From Sinohyriopsis cumingii (Eukaryota; Mollusca; Bivalvia; Unionida; Unionidae): 64,000 bases of DNA. The notes below the pieces were generated by a model. That model did not search any database. It was given only the letters and a program-made list of their open reading frames with translations, and was not told the origin of the DNA. A program made the position numbers and the translations under genes. This document shows, piece after piece, positions 13,500 through 26,235 of the stretch; the first letter of the stretch is position 1; every line of letters starts with the position of its first letter. The stretch lies in contig CM068826.1 in NCBI GenBank assembly GCA_028554795.2, forward strand, positions 101,868,346-101,932,345, given 5' to 3'.

Positions 13500-13885
13500 A
13501 TTTGCCCCTTCACACTCTCTATGTGTGTATGTGTCATTCTCTCTGTCTAATGACCTAAAACATTCAGATATATGTATGTCTCTTTCAGTCTAATGACCTC
13601 AAACATGCAGATATATGTATGTCTCTTTCTCTATGTTTAATGACCTCAAACATGTTGATATATGTGTGTCTTTTTCTCACTGTGTCTAATGACCTCAAAA
13701 TGTAGATATGTGTATGTCTCTTTCTCTCTATCTAATGACCTCAAACATGTAGATATGTTATATGTTTCTTTCTCAGTGTCTAATGACCCCAAGCATTTAG
13801 ATATATGTCCGTCTTTCTCTCACTGTCTCTAATGACCCCAAGCATGTAGATATATGTATGTCACTTCCTCTCTTCCTAAGCATTC
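13500..13885. repeat. About 48-bp minisatellite (TCTAATGACCTCAAACATG)
   Basis: Seven or more degenerate units containing TATGTCTCTTTCTCTCTGTC, TCTAATGACCTCAAACATG and TAGATATATG. It is the same family as the block at 8790-8940. Confidence 0.85.
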
Positions 13886-14254
13886 TAGATATGTTTTTCT
13901 CCCTGTATTGAATTGAACTCAAGCATTGTATCAGTGCCATGTACTAAAAAACAGAGGAAAAATGTAAAATGCCTCTAAAAAGTGGATGTTAAGGCTCCCA
14001 CTTCAGGAAATCTTTACTGGTGCTAGCTGTCAGAATGTTAAGGGAATTGGCTTAGAAGAATTTATTTTAAGCTTTTTTTTAACAATTTAAAAACAATATA
14101 TGTTAAAATCACCTGATAAAGTAGATTAGTTTTTGTAAAACACATAGGTCAATCAATATAAGAATGTAATACTCTTAATTATTACAAGATCTGGATGCAC
14201 AGTGCAGTTTGGAAATTCATTTGGAGGGATGGCTGTCATGTGTATCATCTGGAC

Positions 14255-15075
14255 ATTCTTGATCCCTTTCTGAATGATGGGGTGTTCATTATGAAAGATC
14301 TTGATCCCTCTCTGAATCATGGGGTGTTCATCATGAAAACTCTTGATCTCTCTCTGAATGATGGGGTGTTCAGTATGAAAACTCTTGATCCCTCTCTGAA
14401 TGATAGGGTGTTCAGTATGAAAACTCTTGATCCCTCTCTGAATGATAGGGTGTTCAGTATGAAAACTCTTGATCCCTCTCTGAATCATGGGGTGTATATT
14501 ATGAAAACTCTTGATCCCTCTGAATGATAGGGTGTTCAGTATGAAAACTCTTGATCCCTCTGAATGATAGGGTGTTCAGTATGAAAACTCTTGATCCCTC
14601 TCTGAATCATGGGGTGTTCAGTATGAAAACTCTTGATCCCTCTCAGAATCATGGGGTGTTCAGTATGAAAACTCTTGATCCCTCTGAATGATAGGGTGTT
14701 AGTATGAAAACTCTTGATCCCTCTGAATGATAGGGTGTCAGTATGAAAACTCTTGATCCCTCTGAATGATAGGGTGTTCAGTATGAAAACTCTTGATCCC
14801 TCTCTGAATCATGGGTTGTTCATTATGAAAACTCTTGATCCCTCTGAATGATAGAGTGTTCAGTATGAAAACTCTTGATCCCTCTGAATGATAGGGTGTT
14901 CATTATGAAAACTCTTGATCCCTCTCTGAATGATAGGGTGTTAGTATGAAAACTCTTGATCCCTCTCTGAATGATGGGGTGTTCAGTATGAAAATTCTTG
15001 ATCTCTCTGAACGATATTGTATTTTTATGAAAAATCTTGATCCCTCTATTAATGATGGAGTGTTCATTATGAACA
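14255..15075. repeat. 42-bp minisatellite open in both strands
   Basis: About twenty copies of TGAAAACTCTTGATCCCTCT followed by CTGAATGATAGGGTGTTCAGTA. The full unit is 42 bp; a shortened 38-bp form lacks one CTCT. Because 42 is divisible by three, runs of full units stay open and read as a 14-residue repeat (VFSMKTLDPSLND type) on the + strand and another on the - strand. The 38-bp units break the frames, so no long protein is possible. I do not consider it coding. Confidence 0.9.
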
Positions 15076-15229
15076 CAGAAACATCTTATCATGTAGTAAA
15101 GCTTTTGACATTAATGCATATTTTGAACATCTAATTACACATGGCCTGGATTAATGGAATCTATGAATATGGAATGGGACAATCCCTCCCATAGGATCAT
15201 AATTCTAGGGTGGGAATAAGGTTTTAATG

Positions 15230-15406
15230 CAGGGGTCTCAAACTCAAACCACCCTGAGGGCCACATAAGGGTATTTTCAATGGTACATGGGCCGCACCAC
15301 CTTTGTTATCTCTTATGACATGTTGTGATGCCAATCATTTGGCAGGCCACATGATACAGCTTGGCAGGCTGCATGTGGGCTGCGAGCTGCATGTCTGAGA
15401 CCCCAG
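15230..15406. mobile_element. hAT-like MITE (177 bp) with 8-bp target duplication
   Basis: The left end is CAGGGGTCTCAAACTC. The right end read in reverse complement is CTGGGGTCTCAGACATG. Flanks are TTTTAATG (15222-15229) and TTTTATTG (15407-15414), an 8-bp duplication with one mismatch. Imperfect inverted termini plus an 8-bp duplication are typical of hAT superfamily elements. No coding content. Confidence 0.8.
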
Positions 15407-15779
15407 TTTTATTGAGTTGCTGCCAACAGATGATAAGCTTGAGGCTGATATTTTCCAATCCCATTTCAGTATGGCTGATTGATTTCTTCACATTTCTGGT
15501 TCAAAAAATGTTGGTTTTCATGAAATCGAAAACAGTTGGTATAAATTAAGTTTTAAAAGGATAAAATACCAACTGAAATTTTTTAGATATTTAGAAAGAG
15601 CTCAGAAGATTCATTGTTTACACACCCACAAAAATTCAGTGTAAACTCTGAAATTTGGTTAAAAGAGAGATATATAAATGATAAAAAAGTGATATGATAT
15701 CATACTTATGAATCTATACCAGTACAAGTCACTTTGGTGAAAACGTTTCTCAAGTTTAATTCGAAAATTAGCATGATAT

Positions 15780-15885
15780 TGATCTCACATGTATTTGATT
15801 TTATATTTTAGCTTTTAATATCACAATAATTGATCTCACATGTATTTGATTATATTTTAGCTTTTAATATCACAATAATTGAAGA
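15780..15885. repeat. 51-bp tandem duplication
   Basis: Two adjacent copies of a unit of about 51 bp beginning TGATCTCACATGTATTTGAT and ending CTTTTAATATCACAATAAT. The second copy has a short deletion. Confidence 0.9.
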
Positions 15886-16258
15886 GATATTTGGAACCTA
15901 CTTGATTAATTTTCACATATTTAAGTTATATTATTTTCATAAATGCTGTATGAAACATTATAAAATGGTACACGTTGGTCACTTTATAAACAAATCATTG
16001 AATCAGATTTGGTTTGTGGATTTCTTCTTCATGCTAGATCAGTAGACACCTGACATTTGTAACCACATCTGTCCTTTCCTCCAGTTCAGTTTAAAGTTTA
16101 GATCAGTTTTTCAGGTTCTTTGTTGGCGCATTTGTTTTCTATCAACACATTTCTATTTCATTGTAGTTAGTCATATCTCTAATTAGGTAAATGTTGTAAA
16201 TAAAGCTCATTTTGTGCTAATAATTAAGTTACATTTTTTTTTTTAATTTCTTTTTCAG

Positions 16259-16465
16259 TCTTCCACATTTCAAAAGACTGCAAACAAAATAAAAAAGAAA
16301 TACTGGTGGAAGAACTTGAAAATGAAGATTATCATCGCAATAGTGATCTTCATTATAATTGTTGCCATCGTCCTAGCGGTCATATTTGGTGGTGGAATTG
16401 TAAAAATAGGAGGGGACACTACCACTTCTGCTCCTCCAAAACCTACATCAAAACAAGCTGGATAG
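16259..16465 (+). CDS. VAMP7: VAMP7-like R-SNARE, C-terminal exon
   Basis: Last coding exon: a strong acceptor (long T-tract then TTTTTCAG) and 68 codons plus TAG. It encodes the end of the SNARE motif (SSTFQKTANKIKKKYWWKNL), a membrane-anchor segment of about 24 hydrophobic residues (KMKIIIAIVIFIIIVAIVLA), and a luminal tail of about 25 residues ending KPTSKQAG. The basic, Trp-rich KKKYWWKN at the membrane border is typical of VAMP proteins. Phase 0 matches the exon ending at 3999. The luminal tail is longer than in VAMP1/2, fitting the VAMP7 group. The 3' UTR presumably follows, but its end is not evident. Confidence 0.9.
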   Translation, partial: SSTFQKTANKIKKKYWWKNLKMKIIIAIVIFIIIVAIVLAVIFGGGIVKIGGDTTTSAPPKPTSKQAG

Positions 16466-16921
16466 ACAATAATTTGTTCTATAATTTTTGGGGGGAGGGG
16501 GGCTCCATGTATAAGTCGTTCTGGATGAAACATTTCAGTATTTTTATTAAAGACATTTTTCTTCATCTGAGATTGCAAATAGCAAGGTATTATTGAAAAT
16601 CATACATTTGTTTTGAGCGAAAAAATTTAAATGAGACTAATTTTGCTAAAATTTTATGCACATACAATTTTTGGAATCAGATTGTACTTAATAATATATA
16701 ATGTAAACCCTAAATATCAGTGCCAATTTTTAGCTTATAGAAGTAATACCTGTTTAACCAAGAGATGTTTTTTTTAAATGCTATTTTCTGCTAAAAACTG
16801 TAAAATAAAAAATTATTTTTGCCCATTGGTTATTCGTTAAAATTGTATGTCATTACATATAATATACTGAAATAACAAATTTACTAAAATTAATTAGTTT
16901 AGAATTGTGTAAATTTGCAGT

Positions 16922-17135
16922 ACCATATGTTCTCATTTATAAGTAACGTCCAACTGCAAACAACACATACCCTGATCTGCATTCATGTAATGTGTCAACA
17001 GATCAGGGTCTGTCTTTTTCTGCTGATTACTCCAAAGAAACTGCATATACCCAGATCTACCAATGCCTTATGCAACAGTAGATCTGGGTCTGTACAGTTT
17101 GCAGTTGGGCTGGACTTATTAACTAGTTCGTAAAT
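16922..17135. mobile_element. Fold-back MITE, copy A
   Basis: Inverted termini: ATAAGTAACGTCCAACTGCA at the left and, in reverse complement at the right, TAATAAGTCCAGCCCAACTG then CAAAC. Inside are two smaller palindromes around CCCTGATCTGC/CAGATCAGGG and CCCAGATCTAC/GTAGATCTGGG. Related copies lie at 24464-24671 and 29994-30212. No coding content. Confidence 0.75.
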
Positions 17136-18284
17136 GTAGACAGACTGAGGTGTGGTGAATTGACTATATTTCATTGGGTACCAATTTTTGTTGATTTTGT
17201 GATTGCTTCAAATCACAAATTTAAAGAGCCAACTAATTAGAACACTTTTATAGAAACATTTCCAAAAGTACGATAAAAAATTTCATTTTCCATAAACACT
17301 TTACTTAACAAAATGAAAATGAATTTACATTTTTTCTTTTTCAGAAACAAAAGTATCAGCCATTGTTATTTAAATATTTAAGATTCTTTGCACTAGTTAA
17401 AGGCAAAACATTTTTGTTATAGAAAGTTGGAATCAGTTGAAATTGAAGACTGATGATTACTTCAACATAACCATTTAAGCATGGAGTTTAGTTTATTAAG
17501 AGATATGTTCTATATTTTTTGTTGAAAGTGTCATTTTCACATACTGATTAATGTTGTGTGTCACTGAATTCACTGAAGTATCACTGTCATAATGCTATGT
17601 TATGAAAGCTTTCATTGGCTGATACTGGTGATTCAACAACTGGTTAGAATATGTAGAGAAACTGGTCTTTCATTGATCTGAGAAACTTGTTGAGTTGCAT
17701 TGCACTCAGACATTAAACATTAAAATTGGAGGTGTGAAAACAAAATTTTCCAAAGAAAAAGCTTTATTTTTTTATAGTTGGTTTTTGAAGACTATGATCA
17801 ATTGCTTGGTCTTGTTTCTTTACTGACAAGTCCTCAAATTTTGTGGTATTAATCATCACACCACTGGCAGAAACAATGTTTTTCTTTCCATTTACATTTT
17901 ACAGTAGTGATATCAAGCATTCCAGCGTGTGAACAACTGTGTTACATTTTTATATCCAGCAATGAGTGATTTTATGAAATCAATAATATTCTAAGGCTAA
18001 AGATATATGCATTTATTGTTAGACATTTTTGTAGAAAAAATTTAATTCCTTATCTACTACTGACATTAAATGACAGCAGAAGAGATACTTTTCTTGTTCT
18101 TTTTGAGATGAAGATTAGAACTAATGAGGCTGCAGAGTTTGTTTTCTTTTCTTTGCGTGCACAATTAGAATATAAAAAGTTCATTTACTTCGTGATCAAT
18201 TAAAATATCCACTGGTCTGTATATTGTACAGTAGTTAATGTGCATGGTGGAGTCAGCCAAATGCAGAAACATAAACCCAGATGT

Positions 18285-18835
18285 GTTACACTTTTATATA
18301 TCAGGTCAGCATAGACTCTGATCTGTTACACTATTATGTATCAGGTCAGCATAGACCCAGATCTGTTACACTATTATGTGTCAGGTCAGCATAGACCCTG
18401 ATCTGTTACACTATTATGTATCAGGTCAGCATAGACCCTAATCTGTTACACTATTATGTATCAGGTCAGCATAGACCCTGATCTGTTACACTATTATGTA
18501 TCAGGTCAGCATAGACCCTGATCTGTTACACTATTATGTGTCGGGTCAGCATAGACCCTGATCTGTTACACTATTATGTATCGGGTCAGCATAGACCCTG
18601 ATCTGTTACACTATTATATATCAGGTCAGCATAGACCCTGATCTGTTACAATATTATATATCAGGTCAGCATAGACACAGATCTGTTACACTATTATGTG
18701 TCAGGTCAACATAGACCCAGATCTGTTACACTATTATGTGTTAGGTCAGCATAGACACAGATGTGTTACACTATCATGTATCAGGTCAGCAAAGACCCAG
18801 ATGTGTTACACTGTTATGTGCCAGGTCACCAGATC
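18285..18835. repeat. 40-bp minisatellite (GACCCTGATCTGTTACACTA)
   Basis: About thirteen tandem copies of a 40-bp unit, TATGTATCAGGTCAGCATA then GACCCTGATCTGTTACACTAT. Differences among copies are few. The AGACCCAGATCTG core is shared with the fold-back MITE family in this window, so the array may have grown from a MITE arm. Confidence 0.9.
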
Positions 18836-21229
18836 AGAGGCTCAATACAATATGGTGATCACAGTCTGCTGATGTATTTTGGTACATTAGATATGAGTAT
18901 TTGCTGTGCTTGCAGTTAGGTTTGGGTTGTACACAGGTAAAGAAAATATTTAGAACAAAAAGCAAGAAAAGTAGATATGATTTTTTTCATGATGTTGATA
19001 ATTAAATATGTGCTTGGCATGCACATTACTAATCTTAAGTGACATTGTCATTATCAAATGTTTGTATATTCTCTCTCAAATATTCATGTTTTGAATGTAC
19101 AATAAGTTAATAAAACAATCTATTTTGTAATTATCATACTCGATGCATAGCTGCCATATTTTTTCAAATTGCATCATATTTTTGTGTATTTGCAAATATA
19201 ATTGGTCTTTGCACTTCTGATCCATGCATCCAATAACTTTGTATTGTACAGTATTTACAGTACTTATTGTGAGCAAAGGAGATTACTTCCTTATACCAAG
19301 ACCACATTATAATGAATTATTTTATATATGTATAATTTCACTGCAACTGTACATGATGTAATGTGATCCAAGACTGTAGCCATGTTTAACTGGAATAGTG
19401 TTATAACGAGGGACCTTACAGTGAGATTGTCTTATAATGAAGTTTTATAAATATATAATTTCATTTCTACTGTACATAATGTAAGGGGATCCATGATGAT
19501 AGTCATGTTTTAACGGGAATGGTGTTATAATGAAGGGACTTATTGTGAGAGAGTGCTATATCTTTACTATATACTTTGAACCTGTTGCTGTTCATACTGC
19601 CTTACTGTAACTCATCAGACTTTCCCATAGTGAATTTAGATAAGGTGATTTTGTATTCTGTATTATCACACACATGCACAAACACACACACACACACCAG
19701 ATCTGCTGTTGCAGATGTTGAATCATCTGCCAGTAGAACAAGTATTTGCATCATTTTGAGTTATCTAATCTTCACCAAAAAATGACAAAGCCCAAAAGAT
19801 TTATATAAAATATTGAATTAATTTTAGTTTTAAAGTGGATGGTTACAAAATTAGTGGTGTTCACTGGTTTGATTACATAAACCATTATGGTGTAACAGTA
19901 TGTGTATTTTTTCTTACACATGTTTATAGGGGGTTGTTTTAAAATAGTCAAACCTGCTACTAGTGGCCACTCATAGGAAAAGGCAAAACTGGTCATTGTA
20001 CACAGGTGATCACTGTTGACAAGTTCACCTTTTAAAATTGTTTTTTGAACAAATACAGTGCACTGAACATTGTTATCATTATGGCTGAAGTTACAAGTAC
20101 AAGCAAGATAAGAAATGTTTGCACATCAATTCACATGATATTCCTTTATCAAAACAATGCGTTCTTCATAAAGCAAATATTCAGATTGCATAGAATGAAT
20201 AATCAATGTGGATACACTCTTTTGAGGGTTTAAAGCAGAGAGTAAAACCATAGCTTGGTTAGGAAACACCTGGGCGCTGACCACATAAAATAGTTGACTG
20301 TTACATACAGGACATTTATATAGCGAATTTGCTGGGGAGAAATTAGAATGGTCATTGTGAACAGATGACTGCTGAGTAAAGGTGACCATTAGGACAGGTT
20401 TAACTGTACCTTAAAAAAGTTTTGGACTTCATTTTATATGTGACAAGTTTGAGACACTAATCAAAATGCAATGATTATTTGCTAGTGGCAATTTTTAAAT
20501 ATTTTTATGAATTTGTATTTAAAATAATGTAAAGTCGATACTCCCCTCAGTTAGAATTAATTGCAATGTATAGTTTCTGCTGTGCTTATTTGAAGTTATA
20601 TGGCCCCATGCACATGAACTTGAACCTGGACATTTAAGTGGCATTGTTGTACACAGGCTTAATGAAACTATACCGTAAACCATATTTTGTGGTGTAAAAC
20701 ATGACACCAATTTTTCAAATTGAAGACCCAGATCTGCTATTGCTTATTACACTAGTAAATCTGGCTGTATTTTCTTGAAACGTTTGGATCCACAAGCTCC
20801 AGTTCAAAACTAAATATGATACTCCGGGTGTAACGACATCGGGAAATTTATCTAAGGGATCCAATTGCAATCGCCGTGCTATTTATAACATTGTTTTTGA
20901 CTGATAGAGAGCTAAATTAAATTTCAGACTCAATCTCATGCATGTGCTATCTATTATACTTATAATCCAAGCAAACATGAAAGACCCCTTATATGTCAGC
21001 CTATTATGGGATGGTACATTGAGTGGATGCAGTTTGCTATAGGTTATGTGCTATAAAAGGGTAATTACAGTATGTAATATCATTTTCATCTGATATGGTT
21101 TGTACTGTTTAACATGATTTTGTAATCTTTACATTTGAATTTTTAATGTAAAAATGTAAGTTGATAATATTTATACACCCGCCATAAGGCAGAGTGTACT
21201 CTGTTATGATGATGCCCGTCTGCTACCAC

Positions 21230-21925
21230 TTTTTCATATGTGCACAATCACTCATGTTGTCCACCATTTATAGTTACCAAACACTGTGGATGACTTGCAC
21301 CTGGGGCAACCAAGAAACCTATCAATTTGGAGCTGAAAAGCTCAATAGTCAAGGTCCATGTGACTGAAAAAAGACTGGTTTCCACACAATATTTTGAGTT
21401 TTATACCATTGACAGTTATAAAACTTTGTGGATAAGTTGCATATCTGATAAGAAAGATCCATCATGATTTCAGGGTCAAAGATAAAGGACACTACTAGAA
21501 AAAGAAAAATGTTTTATGCATGATGACTCAAAATCTACAGTTGCCAGACTATTTGGATAGGATGCAATTTGGATTTGGAAGATCCCTATCAGTTTGGGGT
21601 GGATAGAAGGTTAAAGGGCAAGGTCACTATAACTGGACACAACAATGTTTTTTGTACAATAAATCTAGTTCTCTGCTATCTACATTTACCATACTTTTTG
21701 GATAGTTTACACTTGCAGTAAGAAAGAAGTTGATTTTAGGGTCAAAAGGTGTAAGATCCAGGTCACTGTAACTGAAAATGAAAATGGTTTCTACACGATG
21801 ACCATAGTTTTTTGTTGCAGACTTAGACCATACTTTTTGGATGTCTTGCATGTAGCAGAATAAAGAAACCTATCAATTTTGAAATCAAAAGTCAAAGTCA
21901 CTGACAGGAAGAAAAATTATTTTTG
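21230..21925. repeat. Degenerate long repeat region (AAACCTATCAATTTGG)
   Basis: Several diverged units of about 110-170 bp share the order: AGTTACCAAACACTGTGGAT-like start, a GCACCTGGGGCAAC-like part, AGAAACCTATCAATTTGG, then AGTCAAGGTCACTGTAACTG and TTTCCACACAATAT. Such arrays are common in molluscan DNA (general knowledge). The ORF inside is incidental. Confidence 0.6.
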
Positions 21926-22269
21926 CACAAAATATTTTAGTTATGGGGTAAGCATATAATGTGTCATGTACAGTACTCTATTTATTACTTTACTTTGCAA
22001 TGTAAAAGTGTGATAAAATATAATGTGAACACACAATAAATTGCTTTGCTATGTCAGAATTATCTTCAACTATAAAATAATAATCTTGTATCTCCCCAAG
22101 TCTACAAAATTAAGCTTTGCATCACTCAGAATGCAAATAATTTTACTTTTATACAAAATTTCCCAACAATATACTGTGATTTTTCTTTTATAAACTGTAC
22201 ATTTATTCAGCCACACTTAATTTTAATTCCTAGTTTTGTAAAATTTATTTTGGTATGTGTAAACATGTA

Positions 22270-22479
22270 TGTCAAAACTCACTTATTTCAACTGCAAGAA
22301 CAAACTTAAAGACCTAATGTTTCCTACCTTAAATATTCTCAGCATGTTTTTTCTATGTTTTCTAATTTCATTGTGTTTGTGTTTGTAATCATATCATTAT
22401 ATATGTTTTTTATCTTATAGGTGTTGTCTAATGTTGTAAAGCACTTAGAGCTTCTAAAGATTAGGTGTTATACAAAGTC

Positions 22480-22518
<39 letters not shown>

Positions 22519-22637
22519 TATGTTCAATTGTTGTCTAATATTGTAAAGCGCTTAGAGCTTCTAAAGATTAGGCGTTATACAAAGTCCTCATTATTATTAT
22601 TATTATTATTATCATTATTATTATTATTTATGTTCAA
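22270..22637 (+). mobile_element. Two LINE 3'-tail fragments in tandem
   Basis: 22270-22519 repeats the last 250 bp of the LINE at 8945-11640 (CAAAACTCACTTATTTCAAC through the ATTAGGTGTTATACAAAG segment and (ATT)n). 22520-22637 repeats only the last part, from TTGTCTAATATTGTAAAGCG to a second (ATT)n. They are 5'-truncated insertions or a duplicated tail. Confidence 0.85.
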
Positions 22638-22955
22638 TACCAGAATGAACGTTTTCATAAACCAAAGTACAAAATTTAGTTCCAGGTGAAGTCTGATGCT
22701 TTCATGAAACTGGAATGATTTTTATTTGTGGCAATGAAAAATATGTTTTTCTTGGAGCTGCATTCCCAAACAAATACAGCTGTAATGGCAAACTGGGAAA
22801 ATGGTACAGTTTGATTTTGTGGCTCTCTGAAAAAGTGTCAAATAAACAATTTTGCTAAAATGTATGCCTAAAGCAATAAAGCAAAACAGAGGGTGGTTGA
22901 AATTTGGGAATCCTACACTGATCTGTATGCATATTGGCATATAAATGTGCTAAGG

Positions 22956-23106
22956 AAGTGGCTCTCAACCTGTGGACTGCAGACTCCTACTGGACATATA
23001 TTATTCCAAAGGAGCATAAAAGTGCAACTGTTAACATGTGGGGTCATCAAATTTTTTTGTAAAATTAAGAAGGGGTCCTGGTACTTGAAAAGGTTGGGAA
23101 CCACTA
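22956..23106. mobile_element. hAT-like MITE (151 bp) with 8-bp target duplication
   Basis: Termini AAGTGGCTCTCAACCTGTGG and, in reverse complement at the right, TAGTGGTTCCCAACCTTTTC. Flanking TGCTAAGG (22948-22955) and TGCTGAGG (23107-23114) form an 8-bp duplication with one mismatch. The AGTGGTTCTCAACCT terminus is typical of hAT-derived non-autonomous elements. Confidence 0.85.
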
Positions 23107-23744
23107 TGCTGAGGAGCTATTTCCATTATGTTTTTCTTCACACACCTGTCATGTGCTCACAAAACAAAATGGTTGGTATGGCATGTACAACTGAAAACTG
23201 CATACTGAGGATTGGCAAAGGGATGTGGATTTTTATTTGTCTGACTTTTTGGAATTTGAACACACTAACCACTGAGTCACTGTGGTTCTACAGAGAAATG
23301 TGGACAGCACGTGGTCTTTCTGCCCCATTTCATCTGTTTTGACCTACTATGAGGTAACATACACAACCAAATATCAGAAAATTGATGGAAAATTTACATA
23401 TTTACAATCTTGGACCTATACACATAAGGTAGTATCATTTTAAAGCTGCCAGATTACCAAGTGTGGTAAATAAACAGACCAAAACTGGACTAAGTACTTG
23501 AATATGATGATGAATTTATTAGTGTTAACAACACCTTAGCAAAAAAGTGGCTATGTGAAGCCCATAAAAGTGAAGTTCTAAAACTAAAACTGAAGAATGG
23601 CACAAAAATCTTAAGGGAGAAAAACATTTTCAAATAAATGTAAAAACATGATGTATAACCAGAAAAAATATAAAAACTAAAGCTGTTACAATTCTGTAAA
23701 AGGTTTATAAATAAAAGATAAAGGTAAAACATGTAAAATCCTTT

Positions 23745-24420
23745 AAATATATGGTGGAAGCTACAATAAAGATACTGGCTATACCAGATTAGAATAAGTT
23801 GTTGGAATATCAGATTAGAATAAATTGTTGGCTTTATCAGATTAGAATAAGTTGTTGGTTATATCAGATTAGAAAAAGTTGTTGGTTATATCAGATTAGA
23901 AAAAGTTGTTGGAATAACAGATTAGAAGTTGTTGGCTATATCAGATTAAAATAAGTTGTTGGCTATATCAGATTAGAAAAAGTTGTTGGAATAACAGATT
24001 AGAAGATGTTGGCTATATCAGATTAGAATAAGTTGTTGGCTATATCAGATTAGAATAAGTTGTTGGCTATATCAGATTAGAATAAGTTGTTGACTGTATC
24101 AGATTAGAATAAGTCATTGGCTATATCAGAGTAGAATAACTTGTTGGCTATATCAGATCAGAAAAAGTTGTTGGAATAACATATTAGAAGCTGTTGGCTA
24201 TATCAGATTAGAAGATGTTGTTGGCTATATCAGAATGAAATAAGTTGTTGGCTATATCAGATTAGAATAAGTTGTTGGCCATATCAGATTAGAATAAATT
24301 ATTGGCTATATCAGATTAGAATAAGTTGTTGGAATATTAGATTATAAAAGTTGTTGTAATATCAGATCAGAATAAGTTGTTGGCTATATCAGATTAGAAT
24401 AAGCTATTGAAGGGAATGCA
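23745..24420. repeat. 27-bp minisatellite (ATATCAGATTAGAATAAGTTG)
   Basis: About 24 imperfect copies of a 27-bp unit, GGCTATATCAGATTAGAATA followed by AGTTGTT. Variants lacking the GGCTAT part ('ggaataacagattagaag') recur at intervals, suggesting block duplication. Confidence 0.9.
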
Positions 24421-24463
24421 GTTTAAATTCTTGCAGCTTTTGCAGGACATAACTATTAAAGCT

Positions 24464-24671
24464 ACCATATTTGCTCACACACAAATATAATCCAATTGCA
24501 AACTGCATAGACCCAGATTTTCCATCACATAATGCACTGGCAGATCTGGACTATACACTCTGTAGTAAACAGAAGAAGAAACAACTTTGACCCTGATCTG
24601 CCGTTGCATTTTGCAATGTCAGATCATGGTCTGTGTTGTTTGCAGGTGCACTTGACTTGTGAATATATACT
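24464..24671. mobile_element. Fold-back MITE, copy B
   Basis: Same family as 16922-17135: left arm ATAATCCAATTGCAAACTGC then AGACCCAGA; right arm in reverse complement AAGTGCACCTGCAAACAACA then CAGACCATGATCTG. The outer ends read ACCATAT and GTATATA. Confidence 0.7.
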
Positions 24672-25299
24672 GTTATAAATAAATCAAATGGTGGTAAAAT
24701 ATCAAAATTTATTCATGAGGATAGCTTGAATGTATAGCAGTGTTTATGTATAAATACTAACCTGATCATATACAATATGCAAATTTTTTCCCCAGTAAAT
24801 TAGGTTTTGACAAAAACTTAAACTTTAACATATATCTTTTGACACTCTCAAATTTTGCACCATGATCAGATAAAAATTTAGATTTTCCTAATATATGTCA
24901 GATATAGAAAACTACATTATATTCAATTATGAATTTTTCTACCTTTCGTCTTTTTTCTTTTTCACCAAAAACATAAGCAAGAAACAAGTGTCTCATTAAA
25001 ACTTGTTGGGATCTTATTGTCATTGTAATTGTTTGCTTATGCATCTACATAAGTTTGCTTCCTTTCTCTTAAACTGTGCCATTTTTGGTCACAAAAATGA
25101 GAGTATTGTTCACTTCAGCAAAGTATGTCACTGTGATCTACATTTTACACATTTTAAAATTTGATTAAGTTTTTGCTTTAGTTCAGTGTATCTAATAATT
25201 TTACATTCATTCAGTTTGATATGTGATTTCTTTCAGAGGACTGACAAAAGGACTCATGGAAAGTAGATCACAGTAGACATGTTAGTTTTTTGTTTTTTT

Positions 25300-25580
25300 T
25301 AAATCAAAGCAAGTAAAACATCCACAAAAAATAATTCTTGTTTACATTTGTCCTAAACCTTACAACAAAGTCAAAGCAAGTAAAACATCCACAAAAAATA
25401 GTTCTTGTTTACATTTGTCCTAAACCTTACAACAAAATCAAAGCAAGTAAAACATCCACAAAAATAGTTCTTGTTTACATTTGTCCATGCAACTTACAAT
25501 AAAGTCAAAGCAAATAAAATATCCACAAAAAATAGTTCTTGTTTACATTTGTCCTAAACCTTACAACAAAGTCAAAGAGC
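25300..25580. repeat. 66-bp tandem repeat, four copies
   Basis: Four copies of a unit of about 66 bp: GTCAAAGCAAGTAAAACATC, CACAAAAAATAGTTCTTGTT, then TACATTTGTCCTAAACCTTA. They are highly similar to each other. Confidence 0.9.
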
Positions 25581-26064
25581 CTGTGTGATGTGCTCCAAAA
25601 TGGGTCATCCAGAGTTTACGAATATTTTTCTCAAATTTTTTGCAGGCTTGATGCTTTCAATATTTTTTGAGATTGTAGTATCTTCAGTTGTTATGTGATC
25701 TTAGTACAATTTTTGGGGAGAATGTTAAAACTTTTGTTGGCAAGTTCATATTTTACATGTAAAGAAACATATTTGTCTTGTATTTTTGAAATAATGCTGC
25801 TTCTGATACCTTGCATGTAAATTTAATTTGTTATTAAACATGCTTTGAATTGTTAAATAATGCGAGTAATTGTGCCTTAAGTTTTTGGTCTTCTAATACT
25901 TTCTAATGGTATATTTAATTGTCTTAAATTAAATACAGCAAAACATCCATAAAATGAGGCCTCTGTGTTGGTTTCCTCTGTATGCGTATAAAGACGTTTT
26001 GTCCATAGCATCAATAATTTTCATCTGAAGATTTTGTGATGACAACGTAGATGCTGATCACTCA

Positions 26065-26235
26065 ACAATCAGGAATGGATAGAATTTGGTAAAACAACTT
26101 GAGTAATACATTTTAGAACAACAATCAGGAATGGATAGACTTTGGTAAAACAACTTGAGTATTAAATTTTAGAATAACAATCAGGAATGGATAGACTTTG
26201 GTAAAACAACTTGAGTATTAAATTTTAGAACAACA
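26065..26235. repeat. 55-bp tandem repeat, three copies
   Basis: Three tandem copies of AACAATCAGGAATGGATAGA, CTTTGGTAAAACAACTTGAG and a TATTAAATTTTAGAA tail. Confidence 0.9.

Larger units (their letters stand above)
4000..16258 (+). other. Long VAMP7-like intron (12.3 kb) with nested repeats
   Basis: Intron between the two SNARE exons. It contains minisatellites (5020-5325, 5690-7100, 8530-8665, 8790-8940, 12240-12375, 13500-13885, 14255-15075), a tRNA-derived SINE (7272-7590), a dead LINE (about 8945-11640), a hAT-like MITE (15230-15406) and a 51-bp tandem duplication (15780-15885). Between 11,650 and 13,490 I see only AT-rich single-copy-like DNA apart from the repeat at 12240-12375. Confidence 0.6.
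16466..22269. other. Host DNA: 3' UTR and intergenic region with repeats
   Basis: AT-rich sequence with no recognisable gene. It contains a fold-back MITE (16922-17135), a 40-bp minisatellite (18285-18835), a two-copy repeat of about 120 bp at about 19310-19560 and a degenerate repeat region (21230-21925). Scattered ORFs of 60-90 codons are not conserved-looking. Confidence 0.5.

Noticed and set aside
14153..15134. Open frames of about 60-110 codons on both strands encoding 14-residue repeats
   Set aside because: They follow from a 42-bp minisatellite unit; 38-bp units and stops break every frame, and there are no signals for expression.
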